Shown here: positions 39,101 through 49,908 of the stretch, in pieces
Layout: every line of letters begins with the position of its first letter
How positions within the stretch are numbered: position 1 is the stretch's first letter
NCBI GenBank assembly: GCA_903813345.2
Contig: CAIIXF020000006.1
Coordinates: 28,587,936-28,651,935, forward strand
Source of the DNA: Owenia fusiformis
Taxonomy: Eukaryota; Annelida; Polychaeta; Sabellida; Oweniidae
Length of the DNA stretch: 64,000 bases
Direction of reading: 5' to 3'
Program-made: the position numbers and the translations under genes
The notes under the pieces: model-generated
Seen by the model: the letters and a program-made list of their open reading frames with translations, nothing else
The model's database searches: none
Told to the model about the DNA's origin: nothing

Positions 39101-42100
39101 GAGAGTCCCTCCTTTTAGCGGCGTTTGGATCCCCAGCTGTGAGAAGCGCCCGGGGAGAAGCGCTGTACACAGCTTGGGACCGGCCCCGACAGCAATGCAC
39201 TGACAGAGAGGCATTTTTGTTTAGGTTTTAATGGAACAAAAACGGTGCATTATGAGACTCATAATCCTTGATTTTTAAACACATGGTAGGTTTGAAATTC
39301 AAACTAACGGTCGTAGTTAGGACTCTGTGATAAATGTTTAAGGCCCGGGGTTTAAGGGATATTGAATTATTAGGGGCCCTGGAGAAACCAATGTGGAGGG
39401 GTCATAATATTACAAGTTCACGTGCACTTTGTCTCTAAAACGTGTAGCTTAGCTCCTCTCAAATGATAAAGTTAATACATAGGGGTTATGCACTGGAATG
39501 TTTTGGATATAGGGAATATCCTGAGGGATATACAATATATCTTCCCGAGGGCCCAAAGAGACAAAGGGAAGATATATTGTATATCCCAAGGGATATAATG
39601 CGGGACATACGATCCTTGCTGGAGCAGGACATACGAGAAATATTTGCCCGGATCTGAAATATATTCCCGGTTGATATGTCTCTGAAACCTCATCAGGTAT
39701 GGAATACGTAGTATTATGTACAGCAAGGTCTAGAATAATTTGCGAATCTGGAAGGAGAGATTGACAAGGGGACATCCCAAGGTGGTTCCGAAGCAAATAA
39801 CTAGGGGTGGAATTAAACATCGTAATGGGTAGGGGGTATCTAATCTGCAAACCCGTCTTTTTGGCTCGGTCTTGAAATTCTTTAGCGCAAAGTTTTTACG
39901 ATGTTAGTCCCCGCTTTTTGAAAATTGTTAAAACACACTCAGACTTGAAAGTGGCACGTACAACAACATAATAAGGAAGTAAAGAATAAAATGTCTCATT
40001 AATACGGTTGACTGTATAATTCTCTCAATTTGCCATTTCTCATTGATGTCGAGTGTTATACTGTGCGTTGGTGGTTTTCAATATTGATGGACTGGTAAGG
40101 ATTATGACGACGACAGCATTTTTAAAGCTTTGACTTGTTTGAATTCCCCCCCCCTCATAAGTCATTCACATTCATTCAAAATATGAAAAAGCAAAGCAAC
40201 TGACTACAGAACAGGTGTACATCGATTAATATGCCTTTTATAAAATGCCTCTTATAGCAATGCCCCGAGCAATGCAGTAAAACGGTTGAAACTGGAAGCG
40301 TAATTAAAAGTATTTAGCTAAGGTTAACTAATAAAAACAAGCAACATTCTATCTACAATCAAGCTGTAATAAACATGTGCAATCTCTTAGCCCGGAGGGG
40401 GAGGGGTTAAGAGGATGTGAGCGACCAAACGTTTGTACAAAATCATGGCGTTTTTCTCAGTGATTTTCAAGTGATTTGGGGCCAAAATGTGACCTCTTCG
40501 ATTTTGGATTAAAAAGCAAACCACCCCCTTGGCAAACCTGGCATTAATAAGTAATACGAAATCAAAACAATAGATACTTGGAAAGAAGTAGAACTTATCA
40601 CCACCGCCAACAAAGAGAGCTACATTACTAATTATTATAATTATGAACTTTCAAGTCGTATAACATGTAACTGTTGGCATAACATAACGTATACACGCCA
40701 TGTAGTATAGCCCTGTAACGAAAGATTTCAAAACAGCCTTCGTTAAGCTTTAATCAATCGGTCCTAACTTCGACCGTTAATTTGAATTTTTGGCCTACCA
40801 GATGCTCGAAAATCAAGGATTGCGAGTCTCATACTGCACCGTTTTTCTTCAAACTTATACCATTAAAGCAAAACAAAATTGCCTTTCTGTCGGTGTATTC
40901 ATTACTTTATTGTAAAGAGACTCTGAGTCCCTCGTTCTAGCAGCGTTTTGGTCCCCAGCTGTTCGAAGGCCTTCTTACACATGGGGACCAAAATGCCGCT
41001 GGAAGTAGGGACTCTGTTTAAGAGAATAGTGTACCAACAGAAAGGGATTTTTGTTATGCTTTGAATGGAACAAGTTTGAAGAAAAACGGTGCAGTATGAG
41101 ACTCGTAATCCTTGATTTTCAAACATCCGATAGGCCAAAAATTCAAATTAACGGTCGAAGTTAACACCGCGTGTTAATGTCCTGTTTAAAAAACAATAGG
41201 CGTTACCAAGTGGGGAGGGGGGGGGGGGGGTACGATGGGTGCGATAACCAATAATAGAACCATGAGATAGAAGAAGAAAAGGGTAAAATGTTTTTTATTT
41301 TGAGCCTCTAGCTCAATTTTGAAAGAAGTTGCATCAATATTTGTAAAATTCAAAATTAATTTATCGGTCTGTTTAAGCCACAATGCTACCCCCCTGCCGA
41401 AATTCGTTTGGGCATCACCCCCCCCCCCTCGACTGAAAGCTGGCATGATTGTGCCTTTTGAGATTCGATCAACTTGAGTTCTTCTGGGAAAATGAGGAGT
41501 CTTCAATGGTGCATCGACATAACATGGACTGGTGAGATACATGATGGAATCCCGATCATTGGAATGGTTAATGGTGTATTTGAAAAGTGCTCACAATGGT
41601 GAAAAGCTGCACGCTTTTGAAAGATCTAGACTTTTTGGCCAGGGGGGGGCTTTCACCAACCCTTCCAAAGGGACACGATATATTTCTCGAAGGCTCAGAG
41701 GGCCAGAGGTTAATATCATGTTGTCACAGGGTATAAAACCATAGGCCATATTCAATTCCGATCATGATATTCCTAGCTATCTTCAATGAAATCTGAAGTT
41801 CGAAGTCCACATCTAAACTTTGTATGATGAAACAAAACCAGAAGTCTTATATCATAAGTCTACAAAATATCCGATGACTTAAAATGACATTTTGAAATAT
41901 AAAATTTTATTGAATAATATAAACACACCAGCATCAAAAAAATCATGGAAACAATATAACAGCGGCCAAACAAAATCGCTTGTTGCTCAGATATCTATGT
42001 CAGAGCATAATGATGAAATTACCATTCACATGTGTTTAATAGGCTCAAACAGAGCTTCATACTCCTTTCGTTTCAAAATCTCTTAATTTTCAAATGGGAG

Positions 42101-44393
42101 AAGAATTCAATTTCGTTAGCGAATTTTGAGATGAATGCGATTTTTGTGAGAGGGATTGGTCAGGACAATGTGATTTTCTTTTCGGGCGATGGACGATGGG
42201 CGGTAAACACAATATCGCGTCTTCATTACGCACCCCTTCCATTAGATTGGCAATCGTGTGTTTTCATTTCGAAGCATATCAATATTTAAATCTAATTATT
42301 TCCTCAATTGCAATGCTAGATCTAGTAGTTCAGTTATTTGTGATATTTGACGAATTTATCTAAATCGCCAATCATAATCAGGATTTGATTAGATAGGTGG
42401 CCGAAAAAGGGATCCTGTTACTAATTTTATGGAGGGGGGGGGGTGTATGTAATATCGACCAATGTCCAAACAATTATATCCTGTACTATAGGAGAAAGTA
42501 CTCTTTAAAAAAGGGTTTCAAAAAACTATTTTGAATCATCGTTCTGTAATTGTGCACAGGAGTTTTTGTTTTTAGCGTAACGTAAACTATATTTTAATTC
42601 TTGTTTGCTTAAAAAGATTAATTTCAATATGATTCGCAAGTATGATCACTGCATCAAATGTGGAATTTCTTGCAATTTCTAGACGTAGGATGGTCTAGAA
42701 ACTCCACGTATCTACCGGGAGAGGCAACTTAAATGAATATGCTAATTGCGTCCATAGGCGAAGCAAGGGGGGGGGGGTGCAAAAAAGATAAAACCATGAG
42801 AAAGAAAGGCTCGATTTTGAAGAAATTTTTGTAAAATTCAAAATAAATCTTATTTTTATGGCTTGTTCATGCAACAATCGCAACCCCGTGACTGAAAACC
42901 GAAAAGTTTTTGGCGATCGCACCCCCCCCCCATCCTGAATGAAAGCTGCCCTATATCAATTAGTAATGATACATTGCATACACAATATGAACACACAGTT
43001 TTTTCATCCATTTGGTCAGACGCACAATAATAATACTATTCTAGTGTCTTGCTTGATACCCGGGGTTTGATGTAACAACTTGATAGATGCCCGGGAAAAC
43101 ATATTTTTACTAGTTATCAGTACAGCTTGTTTGGTATTTTACAAGCTTTAAACAGTACGTGATTTATTATTCAATCATATATGTAAAACGTCATGGTATA
43201 CGTGAACAGTTCGTTATACAAAATAATAAATAAAATAGATAAAAGATAAAAAGAAATTAGTATATTTCAGTGAAAATATGTCTAAATTATGAATGTTGAT
43301 CATAATTGCTTATAACAATATACATTCACCTGATTCGATAATTACTTTATTCTAGATTTCAATCATTAGTCTCAAGGCGTGCCAAGACTTTTTGTCACAC
43401 TCTAAGCACGTCTTTGCACTGCGTGTGCTTAGACGTGCCTAGAGATGTCTAGAGTTGGTTTCATCGCGTACCTAGACGTGTCAAAACTAGTCACGCCTAA
43501 GCACCCGGCGTGCTTAGACTTAGTTTCTAGACGTGCTTAGTCTAGAAATTCCATTTTTCACGCAGTGTTTCATACAGAAAAAGTAATGTTCATGGGATAA
43601 CATTGTTATCATCTATTTTGATCCCTCAAGTCTGTAAACATGTGAGAAAGTAATTGTATGTAGCTAAAATAAATATATTAAAGAAGATCATGAGATAAAA
43701 TGAAATATATGTACCCCATTTGGTGCCAAACGACATAGTCCGAAGAATCGCTCCCTTGCTGATGTCGTATTCCAAAATTCCATTTAGTTCTCCTTCAGAT
43801 CCAATGTAGATGATATTAGGATCATTTGCGAATGTTAAACTTTCGAAATCCAGCAAGGCAGATCCTGAAATAGTTCAGCATACTTTAAGGACGATTATTA
43901 TTAACATTTCTGATGACAATGTAAACATGTACTTCAAAATGAACTTTAAATTGTGATATATATACAACTGTTTTAATCTGTTTCAAGGCCATGAAGTACG
44001 TTATATAGCATCTGAAGTCTCAGTCTCATTTACTCTACGGCAGCCGTACTGCGGTCGTAGCTTCACAAAATCGATTTACATCGTACTGCTTATCCCAATC
44101 ATTTATGCTGCATTTTTCTCTCGATTTTGGGAAGCCACAGCCGCCGTGCGGTTGTCGTAGATCAAATGTGACTGAGGCATTACCCGAGCCAGCAATATTT
44201 CCACCAACAGTTATTTCTTCCTTAAACACCCCAGTATCCAGATCAACCATGGCAATCCTGTTGTCGGAACATGTCCAGGCAATCCGCCTGTCAGGATCAA
44301 TTGAGGCAAGGTCACTCGGGGTAAAGAACAGAGGAGTATTCTGCAGCGGAAGACGGTGGCAGGATGGAGACTCAAATTGTGGGAACACAGTTT
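27124..44393 (-). CDS. Phytase-like beta-propeller protein (four exons, 5' end unresolved)
   Basis: Four minus-strand exons join in phase: 44184-44393 (GTTTTAG acceptor, GTAATG donor), 43715-43864 (TTTCAG, GTACAT), 27583-27887 (TTTAG, GTAAGT) and 27124-27276 (TTTGCAG, ending TGA). Junction phases are 1, 1 and 0. The protein of about 272 residues shows blade-like repeats: DLASIDPDRRIAWTCSDN, DFESLTFANDPNIIYIGSEG, LESLAYMDTYM, ILYLLFDN and NWEGLLF, then a tail VYLSKDNPAEIWRFEF. The ESLTF-x-YIGSEG and EGL-x-SKDNPAEIW patterns resemble esterase-like-phytase or SdiA-regulated propellers. Usual length is 300-400, so an N-terminal 60-100 residues, probably with a signal peptide, is missing; no such exon was found. 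It lies 0.3 kb downstream of the VTC-type gene on the same strand. The 15.8 kb second intron is filled with mobile DNA. Enzyme activity is inference. Confidence 0.7.
28228..28385. mobile_element. CACTGC / TCTAGAAATT element, left-end fragment
   Basis: It begins CACTGCATCAAATGTGGAAT exactly as the element at 42647 does, then carries repeats of AGACGTGCTTAG and its complement. The right terminus is missing. It lies in the large intron of the beta-propeller gene. Confidence 0.65.
30895..31100. repeat. G-tract MITE-like repeat, copy 1
   Basis: Long poly-G and poly-C runs surround an A-rich body containing ACCATTAGATAGAAGAA and GTAAAATTCAAAAT. The same body occurs at 41200-41440 and 42750-42935. 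Ends are not defined. Confidence 0.5.
31362..31853. mobile_element. Element with GGCCTGTCAACT ends and GTCACGC motifs
   Basis: The left end reads AGGCCTGTCAACTGTCCC and the right end is the complement of AGGGCTGTCAACTTGGGACC, an imperfect inverted pair about 490 bp apart. The left half has seven or more TGTCACGC words; the right half has a short tandem repeat of GGTGTTCAAA(A/T)TTTGG type. A related left half lies in opposite orientation at 47090-47346. Confidence 0.6.
32959..33115. mobile_element. Short MITE with CAGGCCCGTAGCCA ends
   Basis: The 157 bp unit starts CAGGCCCGTAGCCAGGAT and ends TGGCTACGGGCCTG, with G-rich tracts between. Flanking 8-mers AATATTTT and AATTTGGA agree only partly, so the target duplication is uncertain. 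The CAGG ends recall hAT MITEs. Confidence 0.7.
34272..38869. mobile_element. 4.6 kb foldback element with satellite arms
   Basis: The ends are inverted copies of GGTAGTAAGCTAGCACCC and continue as long inverted arms of at least about 450 bp (34272-34740 against 38400-38869). Inside the outer arms come tandem units of about 345-370 bp, marked by GTGGGCGTCGCCCCCAT, two to three on the left and three inverted on the right. A central region near 35700-36700 has no convincing gene. The 16-mer GAATTATGGTCCTCTT lies in direct orientation just outside both ends (34254-34269 and 38870-38885). This architecture recalls foldback (TU-type) elements of sea urchin, but their target duplications are much shorter. 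A CAGTGATCT MITE sits inside the right half. Confidence 0.8.
37227..37432. mobile_element. MITE with CAGTGATCT ends, copy 2
   Basis: A 206 bp copy with a perfect 9 bp inverted terminus CAGTGATCT and an exact 5 bp direct repeat GATGA at 37222-37226 and 37433-37437. It aligns along its length with the copy at 3979-4182. It interrupts the right half of the foldback element and has no counterpart on the left, so it probably inserted later. Confidence 0.88.
38940..39329. mobile_element. Palindromic MITE, CACGCGGTCC family, copy C
   Basis: A diverged 390 bp relative of the element at 26404 with the same fold and centre (CCCCAGCTGTGAG). It is flanked by an exact 5 bp direct repeat ATAAA at 38935-38939 and 39330-39334. 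It sits about 70 bp outside the foldback element. Confidence 0.82.
39525..39587. repeat. Perfect 22 bp inverted repeat
   Basis: Arms at 39525-39546 and 39566-39587 are exact complements around a 19 bp loop. The arm core is GATATACAATATATCTTCC. Transcribed RNA would form a strong hairpin; no known family is recognised. Confidence 0.85.
40755..41173. mobile_element. Palindromic MITE, CACGCGGTCC family, copy B
   Basis: A 419 bp copy very similar to the one at 26404, with an exact 5 bp direct repeat TTAAT at 40750-40754 and 41174-41178. The left terminus has two changes (CAATCGGTCC). It is a full-length palindrome with no coding content. Confidence 0.87.
41200..41440. repeat. G-tract MITE-like repeat, copy 2
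   Basis: A poly-G run, then ACCATGAGATAGAAGAAG and GTAAAATTCAAAAT, ending at a poly-C run. Same body as at 30895-31100. Confidence 0.5.
42647..43567. mobile_element. CACTGC / TCTAGAAATT element with both ends
   Basis: The left end is CACTGCATCAAATGTGGAAT. The right end carries TCTAGAAATTCCA and finishes CACGCAGTG, forming an imperfect inverted pair. The right 200 bp is packed with CGTGCTTAGAC and its complement. A G-tract repeat (about 42750-42935) appears nested in it. No target duplication was recognised, so the two ends might come from two copies. Confidence 0.55.
42750..42935. repeat. G-tract MITE-like repeat, copy 3
   Basis: A poly-G run, ACCATGAGAAAGAAAGG, GTAAAATTCAAAAT and a poly-C run follow the same order as at 41200-41440. 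Lies within the CACTGC element. Confidence 0.5.
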
Positions 44394-44703
44394 CTAAAAC
44401 TAATGGCGCATACTTATTCATATACATATTAACTAATTATTTTGATATTATCTGGATTATTTGCAATGAATCACTGACATATGCTAACCCTAAACTTGAC
44501 CCAGTTACACCAAACAAACCACAGGTGCACCAGGTGGCTCATTTGAAAAGTATAAAAGTTTTAAAAACAAGGAACCATCTAAAAATCATTCAAAGTACTC
44601 CTCCGTAAAATCATGTCAAAATTAGATCAAGCAACACGGATCAAGGGCCATCGTAGAAACTTCTCCACTGCTGACTGTGACGATGTAATGGTAACTCACT
44701 AAA

Positions 44704-45910
44704 TTATTGAAATCTATGTACATAGTTACCTTTTATTTGACCCGGGGGGGACATGTAAAATGTCGCACATATCCCCCCAATTAGGAACACTGTCAATATA
44801 CCTGGACCGAACCAATCATCAAATCTAGAAGCGTTTCCTTTTTTGATCAAATGCAGGCGGACCTATCGAAAGTAAGATAAAACTATTTATCAAAATGTAA
44901 TATTTTAGTTTCTAATGTTCTGTATGTTTAATCGTTTACGATTATTATATATCAAAATGGAAATATCAAATATGGAAGGTCAACGTTATATGTGTAATCC
45001 CAAATGAGATATGAACTGCAAAATTTTAAGATGGAAAAAGTCAATTTGAAGCGAGTTGAAAATACCTTTTTGATAGTTTTATTAAAATCATAAAACTAAA
45101 TTAGCTATCATAGTTCTTCTATATAACTAATAATAGTATTGTTCATTTACTTACATAGAACACAGTGCAAGCATAGATGAACATAAATAGTGACAAAGCA
45201 AAGAACATGATGCTGATATTCCTCGTGGCCTGGTCGTGAATACCAACTAAAGCTCCTCCAACACCAAGCAGAAACATCCCAGCCTGCCCCCATTGCATAA
45301 ACGTTCTTTCGTTTGCGAAGTATGTTTTAGGCTCAATTTTCAGCCTTTTTGTTGCTTTTTTGTAAGATTTGTTCCTTCCAAAACAACACCCGCTTTCAAT
45401 GTTTACATCACGATCTTCAGTGGTTGTAGGGGAAACCTCAACGATACGCGAATTTTCAGATTTGGACGCACCTAAATAGAAATTAAAACATTAGAGAATC
45501 AAGCACAACTAATCCACGTTCTTGTCAAAAATACTGATGACGATCTTTAATCAAGCATAGTCTTTTTCTCATACGAATCTTTTATAAAATATTATTGAAT
45601 TGAAAACATATTATTGTAGAATTACGGGTGCTTTATAGAATCAACAGTAATACTATTGTTGTCAAGGACATCCTAGGCTGTATTTAGGTATGTCATCAAA
45701 ATCAATGGTGCGTGTAGAAATTCTTTATTTCGTTTTCTTACTTGGTTTGTTATGTGTTCGTGTTTGTTGGTTAGTTACCACGGCGTCTGTGAAACCCCCA
45801 TTGACATATGCTTTCATATTAGATTTGCAGGTAAGGCTCATCCTTGGGAAGGAAACTTTCCGATTTAGGTCCTCGCTGATGGTGTCGACTTTGTCGCATC
45901 CTTCTCTTAT
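44704..45910 (-). CDS. SPX-VTC-DUF202 gene, 3' part: linker and DUF202 membrane domain
   Basis: Three exons: 45742-45910 (linker; CATAG acceptor, GTAAGA donor, leaving in phase 1), 45155-45471 (phase 1 in, phase 0 out, GTAAGT donor) and 44704-44862 (TAA at 44704-44706). The middle exon has KTYFANERTF, the signature at the start of the DUF202/VTC1 domain, then two membrane segments around FLLGVGGALVG and IMFFALSLFMFIYAC. The last exon has RFDDWFGP followed by a third segment, ILTVFLIGGICATFYM. Order and spacing match the three-helix C-terminus of yeast Vtc1 and Vtc4. In yeast this domain forms the channel through which polyphosphate crosses the vacuole membrane. The linker exon was placed because it alone reconciles the phases of its neighbours, so it is less certain. 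A GTATAT donor in the last exon (just below 44802) could allow an alternative 3' end. Confidence 0.88.
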
Positions 45911-46079
45911 CTATGTGATAATGATAATCAGACTACTGTTCACAATTGACATTCACCCACCCAATGTGGATAAAGTATTTCGAAAGACGACGTGTTTAGC
46001 CAAATTTTATTCATAATCTGATTCGTAAATATCTTTAGGAGTATGAAAAGATCTATAAAATCATTACTATATGTTTTAC

Positions 46080-49000
46080 CCTTTCCGTTCTTAGTTTCGC
46101 CTGGTCCATTTCTTCTTCCTCGAACCAATAAGGAAATATTTTTACTCTGTCTGCATTGAATGAAGCTGCCCCTTGTTGGAACTTGGAAAACTTGCTGACC
46201 TAAATATAGATAAATGTTTTCAAGATTAGAATTAAAGAGAGAATCAGATCTAGCGAGCAGGCCAACAAAAAATTATTTCAATTTTAGAAAATTTCTGGCT
46301 CATGTCATTCCTTGTCATGTCTAATATTTTCTAAAAATCCCCAAAGTGCACACTTTATTTTCGGAAAACTAAAGATTTTTACAATAAGTTGTCATTTTTC
46401 TATAAGAATGGTTACCATTCTTATTATTTGGGAGAATTTAAACATTTTTCACCCATTTTTGAACTTTGAATCCATAATAACTTTATCAATTAACGTATCA
46501 TGAATCTTTTTGGAGATATTGTATTTGAGATCATAAAGAATAGATTAATAGATCAATTGTACATGTTGCTTGCAATTTTTTCACCCCTATAGATCTGATT
46601 CTGCCTTTAATGTTAAACTACAACTCATTTTGTTTTATTCTCTCAATATCCGTTTATGCAGACACATGTATTTCTAAATATGTATGTCTTAATGTAGATA
46701 TCTTGCATTTACACTAAATCGGGGCTTAAATCATTCCTACTTGTTTTAATGTGTGGATGTATGTAAAAAGTATTCGTCAATTAGGATATTTATTTAAATC
46801 ATGCTAAGTATAAATGAACCAACTGAACGCCCTTTGGACTTACCATGCGTATTATTGGAGAAGAAAGAATTTCTTCGAGCCACGGAGGAGAATCGGTTTT
46901 CAACTTGACCTCTAAAACTGCAGCTTTGAAACTTAGGCAATCCTCTTCTTTGCATTCTATTGTTTGGGTTGGACGATACCACAGTGATTGGTCTCTAACA
47001 TCTGGGTGTTCGTTTACAAAAGACAGAGATTGGTCCAAGCTTGAAATGAAATCATTGAAAGCTAGCCTATATTTTCCCAATTTCGAACGGAATGCGTGAC
47101 ATATCCGTAATTCGCGTGAAAAGTCCCAACGAAATGCGTACGTTTTTTTCCCGTCGTTCGTATTTTTGCTGTGTAGACGATCTTTTTTAGAAAATTTTCT
47201 CCAGAAATATTTTTGCTTGACAATTACCAGGTAAAATGCGTATTTGCGTGACATTTTCTGTCACGCAAAAATAATTGGCGTGACTTCAAATTCTTCAGCA
47301 AATGCGTGACAAATACGCAAATTGCGGGACAGTTGACAGGCCTGAATACTACAGGTATATAAGCTTATATAAGCTTGTATTCGCGAATGCAACTCGACTG
47401 TTGGCTATCCGATTGACCTACTTTTCATGGCAAACTCATTTAAATATGAATGGAATACTAGTAGTAGCAAGTACTATTCATATATAAATGAATTGGTTAT
47501 GTAATAGTAGCTTAATCCGTCAGCCAAAAGCCGGCAGTTGAATTCATGAATGCAAGATAAGTGACCGTGCGAAATCTCTAATTCGATTAAATCATGAATT
47601 ACTCATACGTGATTCTGACGTCATCAGATGACACAAGTTGAAATGCAGATCTCTTATACACCGTCCTGACAATGGGAACCAATCTTTTCTTTACGATTTC
47701 TCTTTGAATATCCTCTGCTAGGGCATTCCCAGATTTACTCAGACAGCAGTCAGCTGCGGATTTTCTTCCTGGTAGTGGCGCACATGAAAATAAGATCAAG
47801 TCGTTGTATCTTTGATTAATTAATTTTCAAAGCAGGGTACAAACTCATTGATAATATGGGTACTTGAAGCAGGACTACTGTGTAATCTTTGAAATGTGTT
47901 CATTTACAATATTCCCTTTGAAGATAACTGATAGCTAATGATATTTGCCATACCTGTTACATAATCCATGATGGAGGAACTGTCTATGGGAAATCTCTCT
48001 TTCAGACTCCTATCAAGGACCCACGACTCGTGGTGTGTCTTTCTCTCGAAATATAAACCAGTTGAACCCGTAGCAGGAGGGTTTGGAATGAAACAATTCT
48101 CATCTTTACTTCCAGAGAGCTCATTTGGATCAGCATACCTACAAAATTAATTAATCATATATTACCATCTTGTTATAAATACAACAAGCAGTCAGTCGTC
48201 GCCATAATGGCATTTTGGAAGAAATCCTTAAGTGGTACATTTGCAAAATATCTGACATACGGTAAATAACGATTTCACGATGAGGGGAGCATAGAAGAAA
48301 AACAGGCAATTCTGGGCTGGGTTGCGTCTATCTAACGCAAATTGGTCTTTATGACTACATACCATCGCAGGCGAATCAACGTTGAACCTTCTTTCATATC
48401 AAGTCTCTTGTGGTAGGAATGAAGATCCGAACTGTCGAAATAAACTGAAGATATCCAACCCGTTTTCTGTAAGCTCTTCAATTTTTCAAACTCGGCTTGG
48501 TGCTGAAACGAAGACGATAGGCTGTAAAATGAATTATTGAATGGTTTTGATAAAAACACGGGTTCTTTTTATCATTAAAGGGACTCCATGCCTATTTTCT
48601 GCAGCATTCTTTGACAAAACGAAGTCTTATTTTTGATTGATATTTCACCGGAAACCAAAACCAGCTCAAACAGACCACATTAGAGTTTACAATAAATTCT
48701 CCGAAAACATTTTCGATCTGTCAATTTTACATGAGTGTCAAGTTTTTAGCAATGTCAATGAAAGATGGTGAAGTTGTTAGCATCCCCGATTCATTCATTT
48801 TTGATATGATCATTAACCATACGCCATCTTTTAAAATTGAAATCAAAAGTTATTTAAAAATACACTTTGTGAAAAGTGGCCATTGTAATTCTATGGAACT
48901 CTGAACTTCAAATGCTGTTTCTATGTAAGTTATTTTTTCACACTTCAGTATCAACCAAAATTAAGGTTTTTATCACATCTGATTGAGTGTGTAACATATC

Positions 49001-49563
49001 TCAAAGATAATTTCATCCTTTTTTCAAAAATATGCATAGTGCCTGTTTAAACTACGTATATTTGATTTGCTACTCTCGATTTGAAAAAGCGAAAAAGCTG
49101 AACACAAACAAAAAGATGTATAAACATGCGTTTCCATGGTTCCACACATACAACATTTTAGAAAAGCAGAGATCAAGATGTTTGTGACACACCTCCTCAT
49201 GGACGTAAAGGCCCTGTTATAAATGGACAGACGATTAATGAGACCAGGCCCTTACTGGCCCTGATTGCGTATAAGATAATGAGGGAAAGAGTTGTATTTA
49301 GGTCACCATATAAATCAATGGAGAGTACGATCATATTTTGATAGGACCTCCTCCCATTTTACACCTGGACCAATCCGCGCTGCATGTACGTGTACCTGAT
49401 CAAGCATTATGCTTATCTTCCTTCGATTTAAATGTCGTTGATCGACATCGTCTTTGCCCCGATGGAATATAAAGATAGGCAAGTGCTTCACCAGCATCGT
49501 CTTCAGCTTGAAAACATCTTCACGATTCACCCAGTATTTACTGCTTTTTCTTTCGAAACTCTC
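46080..49563 (-). CDS. SPX-VTC-DUF202 gene, middle part: VTC polyphosphate polymerase domain
   Basis: Six exons join with consistent phases: 49396-49563, 48363-48502, 47954-48138, 47609-47768, 46844-47039 and 46080-46199. Together they encode a full triphosphate-tunnel (TTM) domain. Motifs in order: FERKSSKYWV, KLKTMLVKHLP, SSVYFDSSDLHSYHKRL, LIRLRWY, YFERKTHHESWV, KERFPI, PIVRTVYKRSAFQ, VRITLD, AVLEVKLKT and SKFSKFQQG. In yeast Vtc4 the same motifs supply the basic residues lining the tunnel and the metal-binding Glu; the enzyme turns ATP into polyphosphate. None of these residues appears lost, so activity is plausible. The 46844-47039 exon starts at a less typical CAAG acceptor. Introns hold a TTAA-type MITE and a TGTCACGC-rich element. 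Whether the protein sits in a lysosome-like organelle is unknown. Confidence 0.92.
46232..46610. mobile_element. TTAA-type MITE inside a VTC-gene intron
   Basis: The element reads TTAAAGAGAGAATCAGA at the left and ends TCTGATTCTGCCTTTAA, an inverted pair bounded by TTAA on both sides. That fits a TTAA target duplication as made by Kolobok or piggyBac elements. A copy of the same length lies at 57347-57727. It occupies most of the intron between two VTC exons. Confidence 0.82.
47090..47346. mobile_element. TGTCACGC-rich element fragment in a VTC-gene intron
   Basis: On the minus strand this matches the left half of the element at 31362: GGCCTGTCAACTGTCCCGC, then several TGTCACGC words and TTACCTGGTAATTGTCA. 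It lies just upstream of the VTC exon at 46844-47039 and extends that exon's open frame artificially. Confidence 0.7.
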
Positions 49564-49908
49564 CTGTTAAAGAAGGAATAAGGTTTTTACTTTGGCAAAA
49601 CAGATTGTCCAAACGTTTATTTATTTCAGTATTTTTAGTCACTTCTTTGTGACTTTGTGCACACACACTTTATGCACACACTAAAGATAGAACAATAGAC
49701 TAGATATGATGAGTTATTATGGGTAGGGATTGCAGAGATACCAAAACCTTGATTATCGTGTGGATTACCCTTTAATAGGTTGTCTATTGGAAACGCCAAA
49801 ATAAAGTAACATATCTGTGATTTACATTCTACAGAACACCGGAAGTTCACCCATTTTGTTACGTAATCAGCCCCTCCACCTTAGTAGCACAACTGTAACT
49901 ATACAAAC

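Noticed and set aside
47040-47254. Upstream part of the long frame continuous with a VTC exon
   Set aside because: It is TGTCACGC-element sequence. The homologous protein and phase support a splice acceptor at 47039.
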